From positions 41,686 through 105,685 of the forward strand of contig NZ_FWER01000016.1 in assembly GCF_900169785.1 (NCBI RefSeq): DNA of 64,000 bases. Direction: 5' to 3'. The translations under genes and the position numbers were made by a program. The notes under the pieces were generated by a model, which made no database searches, was not told the DNA's origin, and saw only the letters and a program-made list of their open reading frames with translations. The stretch is from Rhizobium sullae. GTDB taxonomy: Bacteria > Pseudomonadota > Alphaproteobacteria > Rhizobiales > Rhizobiaceae. Below are positions 34,956-42,716 of this stretch, piece by piece (position 1 is the stretch's first letter; every line of letters begins with the position of its first letter).

Positions 34956-35915
34956 TCAGGTTCCAGCGTCGGTGTCGTCGCCGGCCACGTTGCTGCCCAC
35001 GTTGCTTTCGAAGGCATTGCTGAGCAGGTTGGCGCCCTGGACGACTTCCAGATGGAAGCCGGAGTTGGCAATGATCGCAGACGCGTCTGTCGTGCTGGCG
35101 CCTGTGACGTCATCGCCCGCGCCGCCTTCCCAGCCGCAATCGTTGATATCGATTCCTTCCGAGCCGAAGGCCTTGCCGCCGTCTGCGTTGAGATGGTTTT
35201 GGGCCCCTGAGTTATCCATCCTGATGTTCCAGGCGCTGTCCTGGTCGGCAAGATGGTTTGCCTGGACGGCGCTGAAGCCGTTGCCGCCGGCACCGAGCGA
35301 GCTGTTGAGGATGTTGTCGACATCAAGCGTGAACGAGAAGTTGTCACCGATGTTGAGGTTGCCGCCGGCGATCCCGAGGTTGTCGAAATCCTTGACGTCT
35401 TCCAGAACGGCGAAGTCTGTATCCGTCTTGTTGAAGCTGTCGGTTGTCGTCGTATTGTGGCTGTTCGTATCGGTTATCGTCTTGATATCGGTGTCGGTAA
35501 TCGTCTTGATATCCGTTTCCGTCTTTGTACTGGTGATGACGTCGTTGTCACTGTACGACTTGCTGTCGTAGCTCCAGTCATAGTCGGTTTTGACGTCGGT
35601 ATCGGTGATAGTGGTCGTCTTGATATCCGTATCGATATCAGTGACGGTCACCTCCTTGTTGTCGTAGCTCCAGTCATATTCATTGTCGCGGTTGTCGCCG
35701 TTATTGGCATCGACATCGATCTTGGAGTCCACGTCGACATCGAGGCTGTTGTCTGTGTTGTTGCGATTGTCACCATTGGCGATGCCGCCGACATAGCCGG
35801 TGGAGCCGTCATCGACGTCAGTATCATTGATGGCGGTATTGGCGAAACCATCGGCAAGTGCGCCGACATTCGTCTCGGTCTCATCGCCGCCACTCGGATA
35901 GTTGTAGTTAGTCAT
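34956..35915 (-). CDS. Asp/Thr-rich low-complexity protein, first gene of the secretion unit
   Basis: A 319-residue, strongly acidic protein rich in Asp, Thr and Asn. The middle (about 75-180) has repeated Thr-Asp-Thr-Asp-Ile-Lys-Thr units and two Tyr-Asp-Trp-Ser-Tyr-Asp blocks. The C-terminal part has Gly-Gly-Asn-Gly, Asn-Ala-Asp-Gly-Gly and a motif Gln-Gly-Ala-Asn-Leu-Leu-Ser-Asn (about 293-300) like motif A of the neighbouring 663-residue protein. No signal peptide or Cys pattern of a Sec substrate is seen (one Cys). It is likely exported by the adjacent type I system. The ATG at 35915 is chosen; AGATTAAG precedes it and an in-frame upstream start adds unlike sequence. Confidence 0.72.
   Translation of the reverse strand: MTNYNYPSGGDETETNVGALADGFANTAINDTDVDDGSTGYVGGIANGDNRNNTDNSLDVDVDSKIDVDANNGDNRDNEYDWSYDNKEVTVTDIDTDIKTTTITDTDVKTDYDWSYDSKSYSDNDVITSTKTETDIKTITDTDIKTITDTNSHNTTTTDSFNKTDTDFAVLEDVKDFDNLGIAGGNLNIGDNFSFTLDVDNILNSSLGAGGNGFSAVQANHLADQDSAWNIRMDNSGAQNHLNADGGKAFGSEGIDINDCGWEGGAGDDVTGASTTDASAIIANSGFHLEVVQGANLLSNAFESNVGSNVAGDDTDAGT
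35466..35516 (-). repeat. Two 24-base tandem repeats inside the Asp/Thr-rich gene
   Basis: Near-identical 24-base units (core ATCGTCTTGATATC on the plus strand) encode Ile-Thr-Asp-Thr-Asp-Ile-Lys-Thr twice in a row. More diverged copies of the Thr-Asp-x-Asp unit flank them. Such repeats can expand or contract by slippage. Confidence 0.7.
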
Positions 35916-36784
35916 TTCGCTTAATCTCCAAAAAAAATTCGGAGCAGCCTTCGAAATCCCTTTCATCTCAACGGGATTTTGCTCGCGCTTGCTCCGATAC
36001 TGTTACAGATCGGCAGATGTAAGCACTACCTTTTCATCTGCATTTGACGTTTTGGTTTGTAGACCAAACCCTTGTTTAACTGCGCGTTACTCAGTACAAA
36101 GGCGCAGGCATCCGGCTCCGCAATAGTAATATTGCAGATTTCATGCACTTATTTCCTTGAATTACCCCAGCTGAGACGCCGCGATACCGCAGGCACTAGG
36201 TGATATTCGACGCCTCCCATGTCGCCATTTGGCAACGATGCGACTGTGTCCGAGAAAATAGTTTGTTGATAGATACCAATTCGGGCTAGCGAATCAGGAG
36301 TTACTAGTAATGGCCAAAGGTAATCATGGAAGAACAGATCGGTGGGGCACCCGGATATCCAGCCGCGCCCTCGCAAACTGATGCCGCGGGGGCGCCGACC
36401 CGGCGTTCTGAAGGTTCAGCTTGCCGGATTTAGGGCAGGAAGGTTTTCATAAGTAACTTTTTAGTTCATTGCCCCAATGGTAAAATACCGAAAATAGTCT
36501 GTCTTTTATTATTGGCACATGAATACCATTTTGAGCCAAAAATATTGGAACATATAGCCCAGAAGTTAGCTATCTTACGTCTATGCAACCGTAACAATAG
36601 AAAATATCACTTTAAATTGGCAAAAACTAACCCATTTGGGCCATTTATTTTCGTATCTGTTCATATTACCATAATTAAGAAATGGCTAATAACTAAGGCA
36701 GAGAATTTTTAGGTACACCTCTTTGGGTGTTTTCACAGTATCGCCCAAAGCATCTGTAACGTGTAGCGCTATGGGGAGGCGTAA
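35916..36784. promoter_or_regulatory. Divergent regulatory region between secretion unit and LuxR gene, with an AT-rich tract
   Basis: No convincing gene is seen in these 869 bases. Near the secretion unit are an inverted repeat GGTTTG-N5-CAAACC (36054-36070) and TTAA-N7-TTAC (36076-36090), which resembles a CtrA box with one mismatch. Positions about 36430-36740 are strikingly AT-rich compared with flanking genes. They contain a 66-codon open frame without family resemblance and a small hairpin followed by TTTTC (36715-36733). Confidence 0.5.
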
Positions 36785-37552
36785 ATGTTCATGACGGCGT
36801 CAAAGACGGGGGATGCCGACCAAAGCCGAAAGTTCGGCCCGGCCGGCGACACAATACTGGTCATTGCAAATGCGGATTTGTTCTCCGAATGCCTGGCAGA
36901 GGCTTTGGCGAAGAAATTTGCCGGCTGCGAAGTGGTCAGCAAAGGCTATTCAAAGGCCATGCTGGAGAACGACGCAAACGATGCCAAGCTCGTGCTCTTC
37001 TATCATATAGCAGGCGTCGAATTGAACGAGGCGCTTCAGGTCGTGCGGGAAAATCACCCCTCGACGTCGATCGGTCTCGTCGTCGAGGCGATCGACATGC
37101 TGGAACCCTACATAAACCGGCTGGTCGAAGCACGGGTCATCGACGGCGTGCTGCCGCTCAATCTTCGCCTGGACGTGTTCATGGCGGCCGTCGATCTTTT
37201 GATGAAAGGCGGCGAGCATTTCCCTTCGGCGTTGCTTAACCGGCTCACAGCCGCGCAGCCGGAGAAATCGCTTTACGAGACGAAGTCGGTCTCGGCAGCT
37301 GGTGCCGGTGCTCTAAGGCTTCGCCAAGGCGACCTTTCCGCGCTCACCACCCGCGAAGTTCAGATCCTTGATCTGATCTGCAAGGGCACGCAGAACAAGA
37401 TCATCGCCGATGAGCTGCATCTTTCTGAAAACACGGTGAAGGTTCATGTACGGAACATCTATAAGAAGATGAACGTCCGCAACCGCACCGAGGCCGCATC
37501 GCGCTTCTTCAATAATGAAGCTGCCAACGCATCCGGTAGATGGCGCAACTAA
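36785..37552 (+). CDS. LuxR/NarL-type regulator with a receiver-like domain lacking phospho-acceptor Asp
   Basis: A 255-residue transcription factor. Residues about 22-150 have a response-regulator-like fold, but the strand that should carry the phosphorylated Asp reads Leu-Val-Leu-Phe-Tyr-His, so phosphorylation is unlikely. The C-terminal LuxR HTH (about 185-245) is complete: Leu-Thr-Thr-Arg-Glu-Val-Gln-Ile-Leu, Asn-Lys-Ile-Ile-Ala and Ser-Glu-Asn-Thr-Val-Lys-Val-His. The plan recalls CsgD/VpsT-like biofilm regulators. I see no VpsT-type Trp-x-Thr/Ser-Arg c-di-GMP motif. Lying between the secretion unit and the polysaccharide operon, it is the obvious candidate to control one or both. Confidence 0.85.
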   Translation: MFMTASKTGDADQSRKFGPAGDTILVIANADLFSECLAEALAKKFAGCEVVSKGYSKAMLENDANDAKLVLFYHIAGVELNEALQVVRENHPSTSIGLVVEAIDMLEPYINRLVEARVIDGVLPLNLRLDVFMAAVDLLMKGGEHFPSALLNRLTAAQPEKSLYETKSVSAAGAGALRLRQGDLSALTTREVQILDLICKGTQNKIIADELHLSENTVKVHVRNIYKKMNVRNRTEAASRFFNNEAANASGRWRN

Positions 37553-37565
37553 TTCTGTCTGGCCG

Positions 37566-37886
37566 TTAGATAGCCGGTCGCGCGAAACAACGCGACTTCT
37601 GGCCGAAGCCGCTTGGCGTACAGATCCACGGTGCGGATCCGTGATAAACCTTGGCACCCGCGCTCACCGGCGCTTTGCCGTTCGCCGCCGAATAGCTATA
37701 GACCTTGCTGGTGTGCGGCACCTTGGCAACCACCGTCTTTGCCGGCTTCGCGTTGGATGCGAGAGCCAGGTCATCGACGGCCGCGCAGGAAATCGGCCCT
37801 GCCGCCATCAGCATCAGCCCGAAAGCCAGCGCAGTCCTGCGGGCAGCATCCGAAGTCCGTATTCCGGTGACATCAAAGTTCCGCAT
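37566..37886 (-). CDS. Small exported protein of unknown function
   Basis: A 106-residue protein with an N-terminal hydrophobic signal (Ala-Leu-Ala-Phe-Gly-Leu-Met-Leu-Met-Ala-Ala) and a mature part ending in Trp-Ile-Cys-Thr-Pro-Ser-Gly-Phe-Gly-Gln-Lys, with a second Cys three residues on that could form a disulfide. Similar small rhizobial proteins with this tail seem familiar, but I know no function. The inner ATG (37886) fits a signal peptide better than the longer frame. It is convergent with the LuxR gene, 13 bases apart. Confidence 0.55.
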   Translation of the reverse strand: MRNFDVTGIRTSDAARRTALAFGLMLMAAGPISCAAVDDLALASNAKPAKTVVAKVPHTSKVYSYSAANGKAPVSAGAKVYHGSAPWICTPSGFGQKSRCFARPAI

Positions 37887-38255
37887 TGCGCAATCCCCGA
37901 ACACGGCAGTCCTTTTGCCTGCCTTCAGCTCCAATGTCTAGCCCGTATCGGTTGAGCGAAGCTTGCGTTGCGATTTTATAATCAAATCCAATATAGTTAA
38001 GCAGGATTAAACACGCTTATCTCAACTGTATTATAAGAGTAATCAATTCGAAATAGTCAATGCTTTTCATGTTGACGGGACAGCAAACCGCCATATCATC
38101 AACCACAGATAGACTTGAATTGGCAAGTGAAGAGTAAATCGACTTTGGTAAGGCAAGTATTTATCTATTCCGCTTCGGAGTAATTCTGGAGACTGAAGGA
38201 GAGTTACTAGAATATAGGGATCAGCGTTTGTGATCCTACTGGGAAGGAGTTTGTA
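37887..38255 (+). promoter_or_regulatory. Promoter and leader region of the polysaccharide operon
   Basis: These 369 bases are AT-rich up to about 38160 and hold no gene. Just before the uxs-like start, the leader has an inverted repeat GGATCA-N7-TGATCC (38218-38236), which may be an operator or leader hairpin. A strong ribosome site GGGAAGGAG lies seven bases before the ATG at 38256. Confidence 0.5.
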
Positions 38256-39275
38256 ATGCGTAGTTTCGTTCCCAACGAAATCTGTTCCGGTTATGATCGT
38301 CTATCTGGCCGGACACCCAAGAAAGTGCTCGTCAATGGAGGTGCGGGGTTCCTCGGTTCCCACCTGTGCGAGCGGCTTCTCAAGGGCGGCCACGAGGTTA
38401 TCTGTCTGGATAATTTCTCCACCGGCCGCCGATCCAACGTCCACCATCTCCGGCCATTTTCGCGGTTCCGCATCATCGAGCACGATGTTCGCAGTCCGTT
38501 TGACGTGGACGCGGCGCTGATTTTCAATTTCGCGTCCCCGGCTTCTCCGCCGGATTATCAACGCGATCCGGTCGGAACCCTGCTCACCAACGTGCTTGGC
38601 GCCGTCAATGCGCTTGACCTGGCACGGCGCAACGGAGCGACGATCGTGCAGTCCTCAACTTCCGAGGTCTATGGCGATCCGGAGCATAGCCCGCAGCGCG
38701 AGAGCTACTGCGGCAACGTCAATCCGGTAGGTCCGCGTGCCTGCTATGATGAGGGAAAGCGCAGCGCCGAGACGCTGTTCTTCGACTATCATCGAACCTA
38801 CGGCGTCGATATCCGGGTCGGCCGGATATTCAACACCTATGGGCCGCGCATGCGACCGGATGATGGCCGCGTGGTGTCGAACTTCATCGTCCAGGCCCTG
38901 CAGAACAAGAACATCACTATTTACGGCGATGGCTCGCAGACCCGTTCCTTCTGCTACGTCGACGATCTGATCGAAGGTTTTCTTCGTTTCGCGGCGGCCG
39001 GGAAAAAATGCACCGGACCGATCAATCTCGGCAATCCCGCCGAGATCCCGGTGCGTCAGCTCGCCGAAATGATCCGCGAGATGACGAATTCGCGCTCGCG
39101 CATCGTTCATTTACCGCGTGTCACCGACGACCCCAAGCAGCGGCGGCCGGACATTACGAAGGCGCAGGCGAAACTTGGCTGGCAGCCGCGTATTCCGCTG
39201 GAAATGGGTCTTGGAAGGACGATCGATTATTTCGAGGCGCGTCTTTCCGAGGCAAGGGTAGTGGAGGCTGTATGA
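38256..39275 (+). CDS. uxs: NAD-dependent sugar epimerase/dehydratase, UDP-glucuronate decarboxylase (UDP-xylose synthase) type
   Basis: A 339-residue extended SDR. The NAD motif Asn-Gly-Gly-Ala-Gly-Phe-Leu-Gly-Ser-His lies at 27-36, the active site Thr-Ser-Glu-Val-Tyr-Gly-Asp-Pro at 135-142, and Tyr164-x3-Lys168 is the catalytic pair. The Phe-Asn-Thr-Tyr-Gly-Pro-Arg-Met and Arg-Ser-Phe-Cys-Tyr-Val-Asp-Asp motifs mark UDP-glucuronate decarboxylases, which turn UDP-glucuronate into UDP-xylose. dTDP-glucose dehydratase is less likely because the order of motifs fits UXS. It is the first gene of a five-gene operon; the next start is two bases after its stop. Confidence 0.82.
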   Translation: MRSFVPNEICSGYDRLSGRTPKKVLVNGGAGFLGSHLCERLLKGGHEVICLDNFSTGRRSNVHHLRPFSRFRIIEHDVRSPFDVDAALIFNFASPASPPDYQRDPVGTLLTNVLGAVNALDLARRNGATIVQSSTSEVYGDPEHSPQRESYCGNVNPVGPRACYDEGKRSAETLFFDYHRTYGVDIRVGRIFNTYGPRMRPDDGRVVSNFIVQALQNKNITIYGDGSQTRSFCYVDDLIEGFLRFAAAGKKCTGPINLGNPAEIPVRQLAEMIREMTNSRSRIVHLPRVTDDPKQRRPDITKAQAKLGWQPRIPLEMGLGRTIDYFEARLSEARVVEAV

Positions 39276-39276
39276 G

Positions 39277-40260
39277 ATGTCTCCCTACATCATCGTCACG
39301 GGTGGCGCCGGCTTCATCGGCAGCCATATCTGCAAGGCGCTCGCCGGCGCGGGAATCACGCCGGTCGCATATGACAACCTCTCGACCGGCCATCAGGACG
39401 CGGTTCGCTGGGGACCGCTGATCGATGCCGATATCGCCGATGCCGGTTCCCTGAAAAAGGCGCTCGCCCGCTTCGAGCCCACGTGCCTCATCCATTGCGC
39501 GGCAAATGCCTATGTCGGCGAGTCCGTCGCAGATCCACGCAAATACTATCGCAACAATGTTTCCGGCAGCCTTGCGCTCTTGGAAGCATGCTTGGACCAG
39601 AACCTCGATCGCATTGTCTTCTCGAGCAGCTGCGCGACCTATGGCATTCCGGCGGCATTGCCGATCCGCGAGGAGATGGTTCAGCTGCCGGTCAATCCCT
39701 ACGGGCGAACAAAACTGATCTTCGAAATGGCCCTGGAGGATTATGCCGCCGCCTATGGCCTTCGTTTCGTGTCGCTGCGCTATTTCAACGCCGCCGGAGC
39801 CGATCCGCAGGGCGATCTCGCCGAGCGTCACGAACCGGAAACCCATCTCATTCCGCGGGCCTTGCTTGCGGCTGCGCACCGTCTTCCGTGCCTGGAGGTT
39901 TTTGGCTCGGACTATGAGACCGAGGACGGCACCTGTGTTCGCGATTACATCCATGTCAGCGATCTTGCGCAGGCCCATCTTGCCGCTGTCGATTACCTCG
40001 CAAGCGGCGGCGAGACCTTGCGCGTCAACCTCGGCTCCGGCCATGGCACCTCCGTCGGCGAGATCTTGAGCGCAATCCAGCGCATCACCGGGCAGGAGGT
40101 TCCTGTTCGCTACGACTGCCGTCGTGCAGGCGACCCACCGGTGCTGTTTGCCGATACGGCACGGGCGCGGGCGGTTCTTGGCTTTACGCCGCAGTTCTCC
40201 GACATCGATACGATCATTCGTACGGCGAGCCCGAGCTTCGGTCTGGAGGTACGGGCATGA
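39277..40260 (+). CDS. uxe: UDP-sugar 4-epimerase (GalE/UXE type)
   Basis: A 327-residue SDR epimerase. The NAD motif Gly-Gly-Ala-Gly-Phe-Ile-Gly-Ser-His is at 9-17, Ser-Ser-Ser-Cys-Ala-Thr-Tyr-Gly at 116-123 and Tyr142-x3-Lys146 is the catalytic pair. It could be a UDP-glucose 4-epimerase (galE/exoB) or a UDP-xylose 4-epimerase. Being directly behind a UDP-xylose synthase gene argues for making UDP-arabinopyranose, as the paired Uxs/Uxe enzymes of Sinorhizobium meliloti do. Dual activity is possible. The stop overlaps the glycosyltransferase start by four bases. Confidence 0.8.
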   Translation: MSPYIIVTGGAGFIGSHICKALAGAGITPVAYDNLSTGHQDAVRWGPLIDADIADAGSLKKALARFEPTCLIHCAANAYVGESVADPRKYYRNNVSGSLALLEACLDQNLDRIVFSSSCATYGIPAALPIREEMVQLPVNPYGRTKLIFEMALEDYAAAYGLRFVSLRYFNAAGADPQGDLAERHEPETHLIPRALLAAAHRLPCLEVFGSDYETEDGTCVRDYIHVSDLAQAHLAAVDYLASGGETLRVNLGSGHGTSVGEILSAIQRITGQEVPVRYDCRRAGDPPVLFADTARARAVLGFTPQFSDIDTIIRTASPSFGLEVRA

Positions 40261-42152
40261 ACGTGGCGCCATTCGTGACCAGACAGCCAAGGGCGACGGT
40301 GGCGGTTCGTGCTGCCAGGCCGGATGCGCTCGAGCCCGTCTTTGCAGGCTGGAGCCGTGCCGTCTACTGGTTCGGCGTTGCCTGCTGGCTCGCCGCGCTC
40401 GCCTATTTCTGGACGTGGTGGCTGCAGCCCGCCCACGTGATCTCAAAGTCCGCATTCATCGGTATCACGGCGACCGTTGGCTGGGTCACGCTGATCCCGG
40501 CCTATTTCATCTTCATCTTCGTCAACGCAAAGCGGATGAAACCTTCGGCAGCCGTTCCCGCGGGTCGCATCGCGATGGTGGTCACCAAGGCACCGTCCGA
40601 GCCTTTCGACGTGGTGCGGAAGACATTGCTCGCGATGCTCAATCAGAAAGGCGTCGAGTTCGACATCTGGCTTGCCGATGAGGATCCGGCGGAAGAGACG
40701 AAGCTCTGGTGCGCCCGGCATGGCATCTTCATTTCGACACGCAAGGGCGTCGCCGCCTATCACCGGACAGTATGGCCGCGCCGGACGCGCTGCAAGGAAG
40801 GCAACCTTGCCTATTTTTACGATCGCTACGGCTATGATCGCTATGATTTCGTGGCGCAGTTCGATGCCGACCACGTGCCTGAGCCGACCTATCTGCAGGA
40901 GGTCATGAAGCCCTTTGCCGATCCGCGTGTCGGCTATGTCTCGGCTCCCAGCATCTGCGATGCGAATGGCGCCGGCAGCTGGGCCGCAAGAGGCCGGCTC
41001 TATGCCGAGGCAAGCCTGCACGGTTCGCTTCAGGCGGGCTATAACGGCGGCTGGGCGCCGCTGTGCATCGGCTCGCATTATGCCGTGCGCACCGCAGCTC
41101 TGCGTCAGATCGGCGGTCTCGGGCCGGAACTTGCGGAAGATCACTCGACGACGCTGATGATGAATGCCGGCGGTTGGCGCGGTGTGCATGCGCTCGATGC
41201 GATCGCCCATGGCGATGGCCCGGCGACGTTTGCCGATCTCGTCGTCCAGGAATTCCAGTGGTCGCGGAGCCTGGTGACGATCCTGCTTCAATATTCGCGC
41301 ACCTATGTGCCGAAGCTGCCGCTGAAGCTGAAGTTCCAGTTCCTGTTCTCGCAGGCCTGGTATCCGCTGTTTTCGGCCTTCATGGCGCTGATGTTCGCCC
41401 TGCCGGTCGTGGCGTTGCTGACAGGCCATGTTTTCGTCGGCGTCACCTATCCGGAATTTCTGCTGCATTTTGCGCCGCTGTCGCTGGTGCTGATCGGGCT
41501 TGCCCTCTTCTGGAGGCGCAGCGGAACCTTCCGGCCAAGCGACGCGAAGCTTTTCGGCTGGGAAGGCATCGCCTTCGTTCTCCTGCGCTGGCCGTGGTCG
41601 CTTGCAGGAAGCCTTGCTGCGCTGCGCGATCACATCTCCGGCTCCTTTGTCGATTTCCGCATCACGCCGAAGGGAGCGCAAGCGCAGAGGACGCTGCCGC
41701 CGGTTGTTCTGCTTCCCTACGTGCTGCTGGCGGGTATTTCCCTTGCAGCGATGGTTCTCGCGCCTTCCGAAAGCACTGCCCGCGGCTTCTATATCTTCGC
41801 CGGTATCAACGCCGTCATCTATGCCGCGCTGACTATCCTGATCGTCGCACGTCACGCAGGCGAGAACGGCTTGCCGCTTCTGACGCGCTCGCGCGGTCTG
41901 AGGATCGTGGCGGCCAGCGCGCTGGCGCTTCTTGTCGCGGGCAGCGGCGAAATCCGCCTGCACGGCCTGAGTGGTCTCGAAGCGCTATCGCATGGCCAGG
42001 GCATCGTCAGTTTCACGGAAGCTAAGTTCGCAGTCGCAGGCGCCGGTCTCGGTGGCGGCAAGACGAGGATCGTCAAATTCCGGTTCAAGTGGAATGGGTT
42101 CCGGCAGCAGGCTGCTGTCGCAGGATCAGAGAGAGTGAAGCCGAGCGCGTAG
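40257..42152 (+). CDS. Processive family 2 glycosyltransferase (cellulose-synthase-like)
   Basis: A 631-residue inner membrane synthase. Two N-terminal helices (about 35-90) precede a GT2 domain with Leu-Ala-Asp-Glu-Asp (139-143), Asp-Ala-Asp-His (203-206) and Ala-Glu-Asp-His (293-296). The processivity motif QxxRW reads Gln-Glu-Phe-Gln-Trp (331-335), with Gln where Arg is usual. Four or more helices follow (about 355-560), with a long glycine/lysine-rich tail. The protein should polymerise and export a beta-linked glycan using the UDP-sugars made by the two upstream enzymes. Confidence 0.85.
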   Translation: MNVAPFVTRQPRATVAVRAARPDALEPVFAGWSRAVYWFGVACWLAALAYFWTWWLQPAHVISKSAFIGITATVGWVTLIPAYFIFIFVNAKRMKPSAAVPAGRIAMVVTKAPSEPFDVVRKTLLAMLNQKGVEFDIWLADEDPAEETKLWCARHGIFISTRKGVAAYHRTVWPRRTRCKEGNLAYFYDRYGYDRYDFVAQFDADHVPEPTYLQEVMKPFADPRVGYVSAPSICDANGAGSWAARGRLYAEASLHGSLQAGYNGGWAPLCIGSHYAVRTAALRQIGGLGPELAEDHSTTLMMNAGGWRGVHALDAIAHGDGPATFADLVVQEFQWSRSLVTILLQYSRTYVPKLPLKLKFQFLFSQAWYPLFSAFMALMFALPVVALLTGHVFVGVTYPEFLLHFAPLSLVLIGLALFWRRSGTFRPSDAKLFGWEGIAFVLLRWPWSLAGSLAALRDHISGSFVDFRITPKGAQAQRTLPPVVLLPYVLLAGISLAAMVLAPSESTARGFYIFAGINAVIYAALTILIVARHAGENGLPLLTRSRGLRIVAASALALLVAGSGEIRLHGLSGLEALSHGQGIVSFTEAKFAVAGAGLGGGKTRIVKFRFKWNGFRQQAAVAGSERVKPSA

Positions 42153-42198
42153 AGTCAAAGCCATGTCGGCGGGTGCGATTCGGTTGAAGGAGGGTGCA

Positions 42199-42705
42199 AT
42201 GAGAATAGGAACAAGAACAAATGGCGCGGCGGCTGCCGTCCTCAGCCTGGCCCTTTGTTTGCCGGGCGCGGCAGCGGGGGCCGAAGCGAAGACGGGGCCT
42301 GTGCCGCTCAGCGCCTACGAACTTTACCAGCTCTATCGCAACAAGACCTGGACCTGGGGCGCCGGTGGCGGCCGCTTCATGGACGAGGGCCGTCGCTTCG
42401 TCGCCTGGACGAATGACGGCGGCAAGCAATGGGTGGCCGAGGGCCGGTGGGCCGTCGACGATCTCGGGCAGATGTGCATGCGCGCTACCTGGACGAACGA
42501 AGAAGGCCCGGCCCGCGCCAGCACCTGTTTCGGTCATCGCAAGATCGGCAAGGTGATTTATCAGAAGCGTCAGCCGGACGGCAATTGGTACATCTTCCGC
42601 CACGCCTCGGCGCGCGCGGGCGATGAATATCTGAAGCTCGTGCGGGCGGACACCGTCAGCGCCAGTGCGGATGCCTACAGGCAGAAGCTGATGGCTCGGA
42701 GGTAA
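42199..42705 (+). CDS. DUF995 exported protein
   Basis: A 168-residue protein with a signal peptide (about 1-30, Ala-Ala-Gly-Ala cleavage region) and a small DUF995 beta domain marked by Thr-Trp-Thr-Trp-Gly, Trp-Ala-Val-Asp-Asp and a Cys pair (in Met-Cys-Met-Arg and Thr-Cys-Phe-Gly). The family is largely restricted to Rhizobiales and occurs in polysaccharide loci; biochemistry is not known to me. The ATG at 42199 follows a perfect GAAGGAGGG site; an upstream in-frame ATG is rejected for that reason. Confidence 0.82.
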   Translation: MRIGTRTNGAAAAVLSLALCLPGAAAGAEAKTGPVPLSAYELYQLYRNKTWTWGAGGGRFMDEGRRFVAWTNDGGKQWVAEGRWAVDDLGQMCMRATWTNEEGPARASTCFGHRKIGKVIYQKRQPDGNWYIFRHASARAGDEYLKLVRADTVSASADAYRQKLMARR

Positions 42706-42716
42706 GAGGACAAGCC

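Noticed and set aside
35466..35516. Possible CRISPR array in the tandem repeat area
   Set aside because: Repeats are in-frame coding units without spacers or cas genes.
29200..35915. Type I unit as prsD-prsE for RTX glycanases
   Set aside because: No RTX nonapeptide cargo and an extended ABC protein argue against the classic prsDE locus; symbols were withheld.
36512..36712. 66-codon AT-rich open frame upstream of the LuxR gene
   Set aside because: Its length is unremarkable for a low-GC stretch, it has no ribosome site or family resemblance; kept only as part of a regulatory finding.
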